Source: Candidatus Auribacterota bacterium
Lineage (GTDB): Bacteria; Auribacterota; Tritonobacteria; UBA1439
Direction: 5' to 3'
DNA length: 36,685 bases
NCBI GenBank assembly: GCA_026392035.1
Contig: JAPLCX010000060.1
Coordinates: 1 to 36,685, forward strand
Part shown: positions 25,400 through 33,315 of the stretch, piece by piece
Numbering within the stretch: the first letter of the stretch is position 1
Layout of the letters: each line of letters opens with the position of its first letter
The notes under the pieces: generated by a model
Told to the model about the DNA's origin: nothing
The model's database searches: none
The model's input: only the letters and a program-made list of their open reading frames with translations
Translations under genes and position numbers: made by a program

Positions 25400-27793
25400 A
25401 TGAACCCTCGCACGCGCACGGTAATTCTCGTGATCCTCCTCTCCTTGATCACGCTCACCGCGTTCGGGCGAGCCGTTCAAGCGCCGTTCTTCTGGGATGA
25501 CAAGGCGCTGATTCTCTACAACCCGTACCTCGGCCGCGCTGCCGGCCTGATACAATTTCTATCGCCCCACTTCTGGAAGGGCAGCCTCTTCCCCAATGAC
25601 TTCAGGCCTGTTGAGATGTACTCCTACAGCCTCGACTGCCTTTTCTGGAAGAGGAACCCGATGGGGTATCATCTCACCAACGTGCTCATTCACCTGTTCA
25701 ACTGTGTTTCCGTCTACCTTCTCCTCGCGCTGATTTTCAGGAGAAATCGTCCTGCCGCATTTGCCGCCCTCTTCTTTGCGCTCCACCCCATACACAGCGA
25801 GGCCGTGATATGGATACAAAATCGCTCGGAGCTCCTCTCCGCCAGTTTCTCGCTCGTGAGCATTATCGCAATGGTCCGCTACCTCAGCGATCAGGCGCGC
25901 CAGAGGCCCCTCCTGCCTGTATCCCTGGCCGCCCTCGCGCTCGCCCTGCTCACCAAGGAGAGCGCGGTGGTCGCGCCGCTCGTGTGCGCCGCCCTCCTGC
26001 CGTTTCTTCCACGAGACGCAACCACACGCGGGCGCAAAGGGCTCATCCTCATGTTCGCGATCGCGGGAACGCTGTTAGCTTTGAAGTTTTTGCTCCTCGG
26101 GCAGGGGAGATTCGAGGAAGCCGTGCCTTATCTCTCCGGCGGATGGCGCTCCTTATTTTTCACTGCGACAAAATCAACACTGACCTACCTCTCATTACTC
26201 GTGCTGCCCGTGAACCTTTCGCTCGATCGGGGTTTCACCATCCCGCCCGCCGCTCCCCTGCCGGGCTCTCTCCTCTCGAGCGCCCTGATTGCCCTTCTCG
26301 TCGTGTGGGCGCTCAGGGAATCACGCCTCAGGCGGGGCGCCGGATTCGCCCTCCTCTTCATCATCGTCAGCCTCCTGCCCGCGTGCAACATCGTGTTCCT
26401 CGCGGGGCGCCCCATCTCAGAGCAGCGGGTGTACTTTGCCTCGATAGGATTCTGCCTCCTGCTGGCGGTCGCGCTCGAAGCGGCCCTGAGAATCCGGCGG
26501 CTGCGCGCCCTCGGGGTGGTGCTCGTGCTCGTAGTCTCGTCATCCTACCTCCTCATCTCGATAAAGCGCACCGACTGCTGGCGCAACGAAAAGGTGCTCT
26601 GGGAGCGCACGCATGAGGTATCCCCATCCAGCTGGAAATCAGAGCTCTTCCTCGCCGCGATGTACGGGAACGAGGGGAAATACGCCGAGTCAATCGCCCT
26701 TTTCAAGCACGTCCTGCGCGCACCGTCCTCACAGCAGGTCAGGGCCGTCAAAGAAATGGGGGTTGTCTTTGAGAAAATGGGATGGGACGACTGCGCCTTG
26801 AGGGAATTCGAGCGGGCGGCGGTCCTCGATCCCAATTTTGTCGAGGGCAGGCTCTGCCTGGGGGATGCGCTCAAAAAGGCGGGGAGATATGCGGATGCCG
26901 CTGCGCACTATCGATTCGTTGAACAGAAGTGCCCGGTCATCGGCGAGGCGCAGCTGCGTTTGGGGATTCTCTATAAGGAGCAGGGCCGATATGAAGACGC
27001 GCTCAAGGAATTAGAAAAATTGCTTGCGCTCTATCCGGACAATGAAAAAGCGCTCACCAACATCGCCTCAATCTACGGCCATGAGGGGAGGGACCGCGAG
27101 GCGGAGAAGCTTTTTACACATATCATCGCACTGAACCCGCGTTCAGCGCTGGCTCACAACGACTATGGGCTCTACCTCGAACGGAGGGGTCGGCACGACG
27201 AGGCGCTCACTCATTACGCAAGCGCCGTGCGTATCGAGCCGGACGCGGTGCTGCCTCACTATAACCTGGCGCAGGCATACCTGCAGAAGGGCGAAAGACC
27301 GGCAGCGCTCCTGGAGCTGCTGAGGGCGGCGCAGGTGCAGCCCGGCAGAGATGATATCCTCGAAGAAATCAATCGCCTGAGCGATGCCCTCCAAGAATCG
27401 CGGGCGCCAGACGCACTGGCGGGGAACATTGTTCGGGAGTACGGTGAACTGCTCAACCGCCGCGGGATTTATTTGGCGCAGATCGGGAATGCCACGGCTG
27501 CTCGAGACTGTTTCAAAAAACTCGTCGCCCTCCAGCCGAACAACGGGCAGGCTCACGCAAACCTCGGGCGCACCTATACCGAGGAGGGGGACTACACACA
27601 GGCGCTGAAGGAACTTCTGATCGCCGCACGTCAGCTACCGGCGGAGGCCCCCGTGTACTCGAGCCTCGGGAGCTGTTATGCGGCGCTCGGCAGGATGGCC
27701 GATGCCCGGAAGGCGTGGGAGAAGGCGCTGGAACTTGACCCGCAGGCGAAGGAACCGAGGCGCAATCTCGCGAGGATGAGGAACAGCGAGTAG
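25400..27793 (+). CDS. TMTC-like membrane protein: GT-C fold N-terminus plus TPR array
   Basis: 797 residues. The N-terminal 400 residues hold about ten membrane segments. The first exoplasmic loop has an FFWDDKALI motif at residues 30-38, the DD pair expected of GT-C mannosyltransferase-type proteins (TMTC, PMT relatives), then DFRPVEMYSYSLDCLFW and LFFALHPIHSEAVIWI, which is the TMTC-type signature. The C-terminal half has at least eight TPR units (AYADAAAHYRF-like and YTEEGDYTQALKELLIAARQ-like). It is the longest gene of the envelope block and stands alone on the + strand. Proposed role: glycosylation of exported proteins captured by the TPRs. Confidence 0.83.
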   Translation: MNPRTRTVILVILLSLITLTAFGRAVQAPFFWDDKALILYNPYLGRAAGLIQFLSPHFWKGSLFPNDFRPVEMYSYSLDCLFWKRNPMGYHLTNVLIHLFNCVSVYLLLALIFRRNRPAAFAALFFALHPIHSEAVIWIQNRSELLSASFSLVSIIAMVRYLSDQARQRPLLPVSLAALALALLTKESAVVAPLVCAALLPFLPRDATTRGRKGLILMFAIAGTLLALKFLLLGQGRFEEAVPYLSGGWRSLFFTATKSTLTYLSLLVLPVNLSLDRGFTIPPAAPLPGSLLSSALIALLVVWALRESRLRRGAGFALLFIIVSLLPACNIVFLAGRPISEQRVYFASIGFCLLLAVALEAALRIRRLRALGVVLVLVVSSSYLLISIKRTDCWRNEKVLWERTHEVSPSSWKSELFLAAMYGNEGKYAESIALFKHVLRAPSSQQVRAVKEMGVVFEKMGWDDCALREFERAAVLDPNFVEGRLCLGDALKKAGRYADAAAHYRFVEQKCPVIGEAQLRLGILYKEQGRYEDALKELEKLLALYPDNEKALTNIASIYGHEGRDREAEKLFTHIIALNPRSALAHNDYGLYLERRGRHDEALTHYASAVRIEPDAVLPHYNLAQAYLQKGERPAALLELLRAAQVQPGRDDILEEINRLSDALQESRAPDALAGNIVREYGELLNRRGIYLAQIGNATAARDCFKKLVALQPNNGQAHANLGRTYTEEGDYTQALKELLIAARQLPAEAPVYSSLGSCYAALGRMADARKAWEKALELDPQAKEPRRNLARMRNSE

Positions 27794-27846
27794 CGGCTGC
27801 CGATTCCCTTTCCCCCCCACTCAGTCATAATTACACAACAGCCCCC

Positions 27847-28272
27847 TCACTTGATCGCGTTCAGCAATTCTGTCTCGATATCCTTCAATCGCCTCTCGTT
27901 CTTTTTGACCCTGCTCTGCACGTCATGGTCTATCTTGACGATGTCGCTCATCTTTTTTGCGATATCCTTTTGAATAGATACAAGCTCCGCCTTCCTTTTG
28001 TTGATCTCTGAGAATTGAAACAAGAGCGCTGACACCAGCTTGTCTCTCTTGTCCGTGTACCAGACCAGCTCATCGGCCGGCGCCGTCTTGAGGCGCAACG
28101 CAGAAATCGCCTCCGTATACCTCTCCACGGCAGTGAGCGTATCCCCTTCCATTTTCGCCTTCTCCGCCTTTTCAACCAAGGCGCGCGCATCCTGCGGCAT
28201 CTTGGCGGCCGCGCTGTTTACAAGAAACAGTGGCGTGATCAAAATACACACAATAGCGATATATGTTTTCAT
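27847..28272 (-). CDS. Small exported coiled-coil protein, 141 residues
   Basis: Start chosen at ATG 28272 because GGGGGGGAG precedes it; a longer frame upstream is unlikely. The signal peptide is KTYIAIVCILITPLFLVNSA with cleavage likely after AAA. The mature part starts with a helical TPR-like motif (ARALVEKAEKAKMEGDTLTA) and continues as charged coiled coil (RKAELVSIQKDIAKKMSDIV, KNERRLKDIETELLNAIK). No family was recognised. It is the last gene of a four-gene - strand group with the calcium-repeat protein 78 bases upstream. Confidence 0.65.
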   Translation of the reverse strand: MKTYIAIVCILITPLFLVNSAAAKMPQDARALVEKAEKAKMEGDTLTAVERYTEAISALRLKTAPADELVWYTDKRDKLVSALLFQFSEINKRKAELVSIQKDIAKKMSDIVKIDHDVQSRVKKNERRLKDIETELLNAIK

Positions 28273-28350
28273 CTCCCCCCCGTTTTTGCACAAAGGCTGC
28301 GTTATCCACACCGATTGAATACTCCCCAGGAGTGTTTTTCCGCCCGCCTA

Positions 28351-29151
28351 TTATATTTCTTCTTCTACCGGCTCTCCCCCCTCAGTAACACCTTCCTGCT
28401 CCTCCCAATCGACGTTGCTCTCGTCATAGTCCTCAACCTCGTCCACCTCCGGATGATCTGAAGCATCCAGCGGATCATATCCCAGATCTACCTCATCGCC
28501 GTCATAAAAACCATCATTATCCGTGTCGGGATCGTTCGGATCAGTGCCGAGCTCGACTTCCACCTCATCGTTGAGTCCATCATTGTCAGAATCCAGCCCG
28601 GGCGCAATCTCAGCAGCGGCCAACCCCGCCTCTTCCAGCGCCGCTGCAAACTCTTCATCTTCCGCGGGTGGCCCTGCACTCACTTCCTCTCCTGCTGCGG
28701 CAGCCCCTTTCCGCTGCCCTACATAATCACCCATGAGCTTCTCGATCCTGTCATAGACAAAGTCGTGCTCCCAGTCCGCCTGATTCAACGCGCTCAGCTT
28801 TTGCACCTTCAGCCCATCCATGCGCGCGGAAAACAGTTTCAACTCACGGATCGATTGATCGAGCTCCCGCACGATGAGAGGCGCAGTCTTCGCACTCCCC
28901 GCGGCGCACGCCGACGCCTGCGCGACAACGCCTTCCGCGTGCCATGCCGGATAGTCTCTCTGGATCGCTTCAAAAAGTTTCCTCGCCTCGAGATACCGCT
29001 GCCACGCCAGGTCATTATCCTTCTTATACTCTGCCTGGTGTGCTTCCCTCAACACGTGATAGGCATCGCGGTAGGCTTCCTCTGGAGAGTCACTGGCCCG
29101 CGAGAGTGCGGGCGCAACCGCCATGATCATCGCCAGGAATATTAATTTCAT
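28351..29151 (-). CDS. Exported protein with C-terminal thrombospondin type-3-like calcium repeats
   Basis: 266 residues. The N-terminus is a signal peptide (MKLIFLAMIMAVAPALSRAS). The middle is helical (QAEYKKDNDLAWQRYLEARK and DQSIRELKLFSARMDGLKVQ) and predicted coiled coil. Residues about 193-240 contain two Asp-rich units, DSDNDGLNDEVEVELGTDPN and DTDNDGFYDGDEVDLGYDPL, of the thrombospondin type-3/dockerin-like calcium-binding class. An acidic tail follows. It is 18 bases downstream of the TPR gene at 29170-30519 and should be in the same transcript. Confidence 0.75.
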   Translation of the reverse strand: MKLIFLAMIMAVAPALSRASDSPEEAYRDAYHVLREAHQAEYKKDNDLAWQRYLEARKLFEAIQRDYPAWHAEGVVAQASACAAGSAKTAPLIVRELDQSIRELKLFSARMDGLKVQKLSALNQADWEHDFVYDRIEKLMGDYVGQRKGAAAAGEEVSAGPPAEDEEFAAALEEAGLAAAEIAPGLDSDNDGLNDEVEVELGTDPNDPDTDNDGFYDGDEVDLGYDPLDASDHPEVDEVEDYDESNVDWEEQEGVTEGGEPVEEEI

Positions 29152-29169
29152 TGAATGTGCCTCACTGAA

Positions 29170-30519
29170 CTATCCCTTCACGCGGAGCGCGGCTCGCTGG
29201 CGCCGGTGATACGCCGCTTTTTCACTCGCGCCGAGCCTGCTATGCGCCCTTGACAGAACCGCGTGCGCCCGAACCAAATCCACGGTGAAACGGGGTGACG
29301 CGTCTTTGAGCACTCCCTCGCCAACCTCGATCGCCTTGCGATCATTTTTCTCCCGGAGGAACAATTCCGCGAGCGCGACCCGCGCCCGCGAATTTCCCGG
29401 GTAGAGATCGAGGACCCGCTCAAGGATCTCCTTCCCCTCATCGAGCCTCCCGCTCCCGATCTTCAATTCAGCCACACGTATCAGGCCGCTGAAGACGTCC
29501 CGGCACTTCTTCAGCGCCTCCTGCATCTCCCTGTGCAGCTTCTCCCTCTTCACCTCATGGAGGGCTCGGTAAGCATGCTTGAGCAGGCGATGGCACCTCA
29601 CCTGCTCCCATATGTAGTAGAAAGGGGTCTGGGCGAGCGCTGCTTCTCCACGTTGAGCCGCTTCCTTGAAGCGTCCCTCAAGAAAATCTATCTCCGCGCG
29701 ACAGAGCAGCACCCGCGAATTGTCAGGGTAGCGGCGGTCCACCTCTTCGAGCAACTCTCGTGCCTCACTGAGCTTATTCTCCCTGATGCGCAGCTCCGCC
29801 ATATGGATGAGGGACTGAAAATTCCCGGGCTTCTCCTTGAGCAGTTCGGCGAACTCGTACTCGGCGAGCTCGTAGTTGCCGTTCTCCATGAGCGCGACCC
29901 CCAGCCAGACCCTGGTCTCGCGATCTCCCTTATCCCCGGCGAGCGCATTCTGAAAAGACTCGATTGCCCTGATATAGCGCTTGCTGATGAGGTAAAACTT
30001 GCCGAGTTCCCTGCTCAGCTTGGGGGTGACCCCGTACTCGTCGATCTCTTTTTTCAAACACGAAATAGCCCGCGGGATGTCACCCAGCCGCCAGTATATC
30101 CCCGTGAGCCGCTTGTAGCTTTTCCTCTTGAGCGGGTGAGTGGGCTTCAGTTCCTTGTACAGCGTGATCGCCCTCCGCGGCTGGCCGATCCTCACGTAGA
30201 GCTTCTCGAGTTCCTTGTAGTTGATGTATTCGGCGGGGAACCGCCTGATGAGATCGGCGTACACCCTGACCGCCCCTGCCGCATCGCCCGAAGCGGCGCA
30301 GGCGCGCGCCAGCATTTGTCCACACTTAAGATCGTCGCGGTGGTCCTTCACGAAGACGCTGTACACCTCGACCGCATCATCCAGAGAGCCCTCCTCGATG
30401 AGCAGATCCAGAAGCTTTTTACAGGAGACGGCAGGGTGAGGTCCCATAAGCATGCCCTTGAGGAGGAGATCCTTTTCAGGATTCGGGGTCTGGAATGCTA
30501 TGCGAGCCCTTTCATTCAT
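29170..30519 (-). CDS. TPR-rich protein
   Basis: 449 residues from ATG 30519, which has AGGAAC about eight bases upstream; a longer frame upstream includes the overlapping membrane-protein gene. It has no clear signal sequence. At least ten TPR-like units fill it, for example AVRVYADLIRRFPAEYINYK, AITLYKELKPTHPLKRKSYK, YRAIESFQNALAG-like and EILERVLDLYPGNSRARVAL. The start overlaps the stop of the small membrane protein by 8 bases (ATGAATGA), so the two are translated together. A role as scaffold or chaperone for exported partners is plausible. Confidence 0.78.
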   Translation of the reverse strand: MNERARIAFQTPNPEKDLLLKGMLMGPHPAVSCKKLLDLLIEEGSLDDAVEVYSVFVKDHRDDLKCGQMLARACAASGDAAGAVRVYADLIRRFPAEYINYKELEKLYVRIGQPRRAITLYKELKPTHPLKRKSYKRLTGIYWRLGDIPRAISCLKKEIDEYGVTPKLSRELGKFYLISKRYIRAIESFQNALAGDKGDRETRVWLGVALMENGNYELAEYEFAELLKEKPGNFQSLIHMAELRIRENKLSEARELLEEVDRRYPDNSRVLLCRAEIDFLEGRFKEAAQRGEAALAQTPFYYIWEQVRCHRLLKHAYRALHEVKREKLHREMQEALKKCRDVFSGLIRVAELKIGSGRLDEGKEILERVLDLYPGNSRARVALAELFLREKNDRKAIEVGEGVLKDASPRFTVDLVRAHAVLSRAHSRLGASEKAAYHRRQRAALRVKG

Positions 30520-30721
30520 TGTCGTTCCTGAAAAGCGAGTATCCGCACACCTCAAAAAAGAGGACCATCGCGACAAAATAGCCGATGCCATATATGAAGC
30601 CGGCGAGCACTGAGTATCCAACGCCTTTCACCACGGCCAGCCACACCACGCAGGAGGCTACCGCCGAAGCGGCAACAACAAACACAGGCGCACGTTCTGG
30701 TTTCTCCGTTTCCCTCTGCAC
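30512..30721 (-). CDS. Small two-segment membrane protein, 69 residues
   Basis: The GTG at 30721 starts QRETEKPERAPVFVVAASAV. Two hydrophobic stretches follow: VFVVAASAVASCVVWLAVV and VLAGFIYGIGYFVAMVLFF, ending CGYSLFRNDNE. Its TGA overlaps the start of the TPR gene. The ribosome site (GGAACGGAG) is only approximate. The overlap and co-direction indicate a partner, perhaps a membrane anchor, for the TPR protein. No family was recognised. Confidence 0.6.
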   Translation of the reverse strand: MQRETEKPERAPVFVVAASAVASCVVWLAVVKGVGYSVLAGFIYGIGYFVAMVLFFEVCGYSLFRNDNE

Positions 30722-30800
30722 ACTCCGTTCCTCTCAGCACCCCTACAGCATGGACCGAAATAGTATAGCACTATCAGGTCATTTCAATACAATTTTTTAC

Positions 30801-30951
30801 TAGTGTGGTGTCTCGGAAGTAGCATTCAAAAGTCCTGTCATTGCGAAGAGCGTAGCGACGAAGCAATCTCATGATTGCCAATATGTTGAGATCGCTTCGC
30901 TTTCGCTCGCGATGACAGACATATGCTAGGAATTTCCGTGACAAGACACTA
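30801..30951. mobile_element. MITE copy 2, intact, TA-bounded
   Basis: Both ends lie in TA dinucleotides (30801-30802 and 30950-30951). The 18-base terminal inverted repeats are tagtgtggtgtctcggaa and tagtgtcttgtcacggaa, with three mismatches. The interior is a long hairpin with the aagcaatctc...gagatcgcttcg arms. The TA target and end sequence resemble IS630/Tc1-type MITEs. The copy at 6852-6992 is its near-identical inverted relative. A 79-codon frame that crosses it is repeat-derived. Confidence 0.83.
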
Positions 30952-31011
30952 GGATATTCCCCAATTTTTAAAAGAGATTGCAGTATGTTCCCATGATTAT
31001 GGTCGTGTGTC

Positions 31012-31075
31012 ATTCCTGCGAAACTTGTCCTCGATAAACGTGTCCCCGCAAAAGCGGAGATCGGTGAGCAGGAAT
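31012..31075. repeat. Inverted pair attcctgc / gcaggaat
   Basis: Arms attcctgc (31012-31019) and gcaggaat (31068-31075) enclose about 48 bases including tccccgcaaaagcggaga, another hairpin. This resembles a common dispersed palindromic element. It lies in the 574-base gap between the MITE and the Spy-like gene's 3' side; no gene was recognised there. Confidence 0.45.
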
Positions 31076-31191
31076 CCGCTCTCTGAGCGTGAGTTATGCA
31101 CTTCCATGCACTGTTCTAATGTTCATTCCTGAATCAAAGCATGACATGAAAAGAGGAGGCATCTCGACTTCCTTCGGTCGCTCGATGCCAA

Positions 31192-31225
31192 AATACAAAG
31201 GGCCCTATAAAGGGCCCTCTGTATT
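31192..31225 (-). terminator. Candidate terminator of the Spy-like gene
   Basis: Arms 31192-31206 (aatacaaagggccct) and 31211-31225 pair with one mismatch around a 4-base loop. On the minus strand the stem is followed by a short T-rich run. It lies 70 bases past the Spy-like stop codon. Confidence 0.55.
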
Positions 31226-31295
31226 CTGGCTTCCCCGGCAGGGGGGCCTTTCGCGGTGCGCTCTTATGTGATCTATGTGCAGTTATTATTCTCCC

Positions 31296-31865
31296 TCACT
31301 CAGAGACACTCCCGACCGACTCCCCAGCGGGTTTCTCCGGCTGCGTGGGGACAGGCTCGGGTTTCGCGTTCTGATCGGCACAATGCCCACGCCTCTGACC
31401 CTTCCCTTTCCACGGCCCGTGCTTTTCGCCGCCGTACTCCTCCTTCAGAGAGCTCAGTTTCTTGAATTGCTCAGGTGTGAGCGTCTCTTTCATCTGGAGA
31501 ATATTTTTGACTTTCTGATCTATGCGCTGTGCCTCCAGGCGCTTCAGTTCGGACGTGACACTCTCGATCTTGCCCTTGTCAGGCTGCTGCTTGTCCAACT
31601 CCTCGAGAAGCTCACTGTGCTTCGTTTTGAGAGCCTGCTTAAGTTCCCGCATCGCGCTCATATTCGCCTGACGCTGTTTCTTTATCTGCTCCGTCTGCGC
31701 AGGGGTCAGGTTGAGCTCCTTGAGCTGCTCCTGGAAACGCCCTTCTCCGTGCTCCTCTCCCTCCCCCCGCATCGGGCAGGGAGTCTGTGCGTGCGCGTCA
31801 GCCAGAGAGAGAAGCAGTGCACCCATCCCCAGCGCCACAATTGCCCCAGCAAATCGTACTTTCAT
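31296..31865 (-). CDS. Spy/CpxP-like periplasmic protein with LTxxQ motifs
   Basis: 189 residues. The signal peptide is MKVRFAGAIVALGMGALLLS, with cleavage after AHA. LNLTPAQTEQIKK (near 52) and ETLTPEQFKKLSS (near 131) are the two LTxxQ motifs of the Spy/CpxP family, separated by a charged helical hairpin (LKQALKTKHSELLEELDKQQ). Family members are periplasmic chaperones or metal and envelope-stress sensors. The C-terminal tail is Pro/Lys/His-rich. AGGAGG lies 8 bases before the ATG. A sigma-E-like promoter and a 27-codon upstream frame precede it. Confidence 0.87.
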   Translation of the reverse strand: MKVRFAGAIVALGMGALLLSLADAHAQTPCPMRGEGEEHGEGRFQEQLKELNLTPAQTEQIKKQRQANMSAMRELKQALKTKHSELLEELDKQQPDKGKIESVTSELKRLEAQRIDQKVKNILQMKETLTPEQFKKLSSLKEEYGGEKHGPWKGKGQRRGHCADQNAKPEPVPTQPEKPAGESVGSVSE

Positions 31866-31945
31866 CTTTGACTCCTCCTTTTTGGTATAAGATTGTTCAA
31901 CTCAGATCGCATGGCTATATCTTCGATAGCCAGCTCAATATTCAT
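31862..31945 (-). CDS. Putative 27-codon upstream ORF overlapping the spy-like start
   Basis: ATG at 31945 to TGA at 31864-31862, where the TGA overlaps the ATG of the spy-like gene (AGATGA). The sequence AAAGGAGGTGATG gives near-perfect anti-16S pairing. The spacer from GGAGG to ATG is only 2 bases, so the real start could be different. The predicted peptide begins MNIELAIEDIAMRSELNNLI and ends with basic KRRSQR. A 6-bp hairpin, ggctat...atagcc, lies inside. A leader peptide or coupling ORF is possible, but a non-coding leader is equally possible. Confidence 0.35.
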   Translation of the reverse strand: MNIELAIEDIAMRSELNNLIPKRRSQR

Positions 31946-31961
31946 CACCTCCTTTAACATC

Positions 31962-31990
31962 TTAGACACAGAGCGAGCGCCAGAAGTTCC
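31962..31990 (-). promoter_or_regulatory. Sigma-E-like (ECF) promoter upstream of the spy-like gene
   Basis: Minus-strand GGAACTT (31990-31984), a 16-base spacer, then GTCTAA (31967-31962). Both boxes match the E. coli sigma-E consensus closely. Transcription would start near 31955, just before AAAGGAGG. The gene it controls belongs to an envelope-stress family, which makes this match more credible. Confidence 0.6.
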
Positions 31991-32069
31991 CGCTATAGCA
32001 AATATTGCTCGATAATTGTGCCGAAGTTTTCAGAGGTCGTGCCTGAGTGATCCGTTCCATTGGCAGCAG

Positions 32070-32105
32070 AGCAGATGACTTATTATTTGGGGTGTGACCC
32101 TGATT
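32070..32105. repeat. 36-bp degenerate repeat, partner at 33280-33315
   Basis: Both copies end in tgaccctgatt and begin agc-ga-ga. About 30 of 36 bases agree. In the second copy it follows the longer repeat unit at 33113-33271. Confidence 0.55.
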
Positions 32106-32160
32106 GTTGCTTCCTCCGCTTATGATGGGGAAGCTTTATTGAGGTGTCGTGGACGCTTAA

Positions 32161-32310
32161 ATGCGTATGCCGATAACATTCACGCGAGTCAAGGCGGATC
32201 TTTTTAGCATTCCAATTATAGATACTGGAGGGAATGGCTCAAAAATTTCCCCTGTTTTTGGTGCTCCCCTTTGACTTCCCCCACGAGCTCCACGGGCGCA
32301 GGAAAGAATC
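32161..32310 (+). repeat. Degenerate repeat unit copy A with a short open frame
   Basis: Copy A (32161-32310) and copy B (33113-33245) share aacattc-cgcgagtcaagg and ggagggaatggctcaaaa blocks at conserved spacing. Copy A can be read as 37 codons, including TFTRVKADLFSIP and GGNGSKISPVFG. Differences from copy B are spread over all codon positions, so coding selection is not evident. Confidence 0.5.
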
Positions 32311-32319
32311 CCGATGTCA

Positions 32320-32838
32320 TCATGGCTCCGCATGAAATCCGATGCGATGCTTGAGCTTTTCGGGTGGCGCCATGAGTTCGCGGATTGCGTCGAAAACCAC
32401 CCTAAATTGAGCGTCGTATTTCTTCTCCATTTCTTCGAGTTTGCGGGCCAGCTCGACATGCGTCGACAGAATCATCCGCAGTTTCACAAACGCCCGCATG
32501 ATTTCAATATTCACATGGACGGCCCTTTTGCTCCTAAGAACGCTGGAGAGCATAGCCACTCCCTGCTCCGTAAAGGCATAGGGATTGGCGCGGCGCAGGC
32601 CACCCCAATTTGAAGTCACAATTTGTGACTTCAAGTTTTGAAACTCCTAATCGGTGAGCTGGAACATAAAATCTTCAGGGAATCGCTCGATGTTTCGCTT
32701 CACCGCCTGTACCAATACTCTCGGTGCCACACCATAGAGCTCTGCGAGATGAGTACTCAGCATTACTTTGTTCCCATGAATTATATAAATCCGGCGCTCA
32801 ATGGATCCCCCGAGGATCATCGCTCCATGCTTTGCCAT
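32320..32838 (-). pseudogene. ORF6N-domain protein gene with an in-frame amber stop
   Basis: ATG at 32838 (AGAGGTG six bases upstream) begins MAKHGAMILGGSIERRIYII. It continues LSTHLAELYGVAPRVLVQAV and NIERFPEDFMFQLTD, the ORF6N/KilA-N-type DNA-binding domain. A TAG at 32649-32647 follows, and the same frame continues [16 protein letters not shown] to [19 protein letters not shown] and ends at 32320. A family member would have Glu or Lys at the TAG position, so one base change inactivates the gene. The total is 173 codons including the amber. These proteins are phage- or mobile-element-related regulators. Suppression of the amber codon cannot be excluded. Confidence 0.82.
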
Positions 32839-33008
32839 ATTTCACCTCTTTCAGATTGGCTAAGCTGACTCCAGCAGCCCACATCTCCGCTGGCTAGAGG
32901 TCCAATCATATTTAGCCCTTCACATGATTAGACGAAGTGAGTGAGCATGTTATTCCCGGAAAAATGAAATATTATTTTCGGCGGGGGTAAGTGGAGGCTT
33001 GAATTGGT

Positions 33009-33071
33009 ATGCCGATAATATTCGTGCGAGTCAAGGAGGATCGGTGTGGCATTCATGGATGGGGACAATGA
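33009..33071 (+). repeat. Degenerate repeat unit copy C (partial)
   Basis: Shares gtatgccgata and ttcgtgcgagtcaagg with copy A. As an open frame it is 20 codons (MPIIFVRVKEDRCG...). The downstream stretch 33072-33112 also retains a weak relative of the unit (atatttgtgtgggccaagg). Confidence 0.4.
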
Positions 33072-33112
33072 TATTTGTGTGGGCCAAGGCGGAGGGGTTG
33101 AGCGTTCGCGGG

Positions 33113-33271
33113 ATGAGATCAATAACATTCGCGCGAGTCAAGGCGGATGGATTTGGCAGTCTCAGTATAAATGCTGGAGGGAATGGCTCAAAATTTTCGG
33201 CTGTTTTTGGTGATTCCTTTCGATTCCCCCCACGAGTGCAGGAAAAGGAACCTCTGATCTCAGCGCAGTGA
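33113..33271 (+). repeat. Degenerate repeat unit copy B with a short open frame
   Basis: The frame from ATG 33113 to TGA 33271 reads MRSITFARVKADGFGSLSIN then GGNGSKFSAVFG and FPPRVQEKEPLISAQ. It is related to copies A and C. The rest of the 642-base stretch between the ORF6N gene and the PIN gene contains only these and the 36-bp repeat, plus gtcaaggataaagatttgacccc near 33357-33380, a short palindrome-like motif related to the RAYT ends. Confidence 0.5.
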
Positions 33272-33279
33272 GTGCGCGC

Positions 33280-33315
33280 AGCGGACGATTTATTGTTTGG
33301 GGAGTGACCCTGATT
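33280..33315. repeat. 36-bp degenerate repeat, partner at 32070-32105
   Basis: Second copy of the repeat described at 32070. It directly follows copy B of the larger unit, indicating a composite element of roughly 200 bases. Confidence 0.55.

Noticed and set aside
29533-30531. 332-codon + strand frame opposite the TPR gene
   Set aside because: The minus strand shows regular TPR periodicity; the + frame has no motifs.
30774-31013. 79-residue minus-strand frame containing CHRERKRSDLNI
   Set aside because: It is translated MITE sequence, a common artefact of this hairpin repeat.
32647-32649. Amber codon as evidence of stop-codon recoding
   Set aside because: Other genes here end in TAG (for example the one at 3688), no other internal TAG was seen, and a single mutation is simpler.
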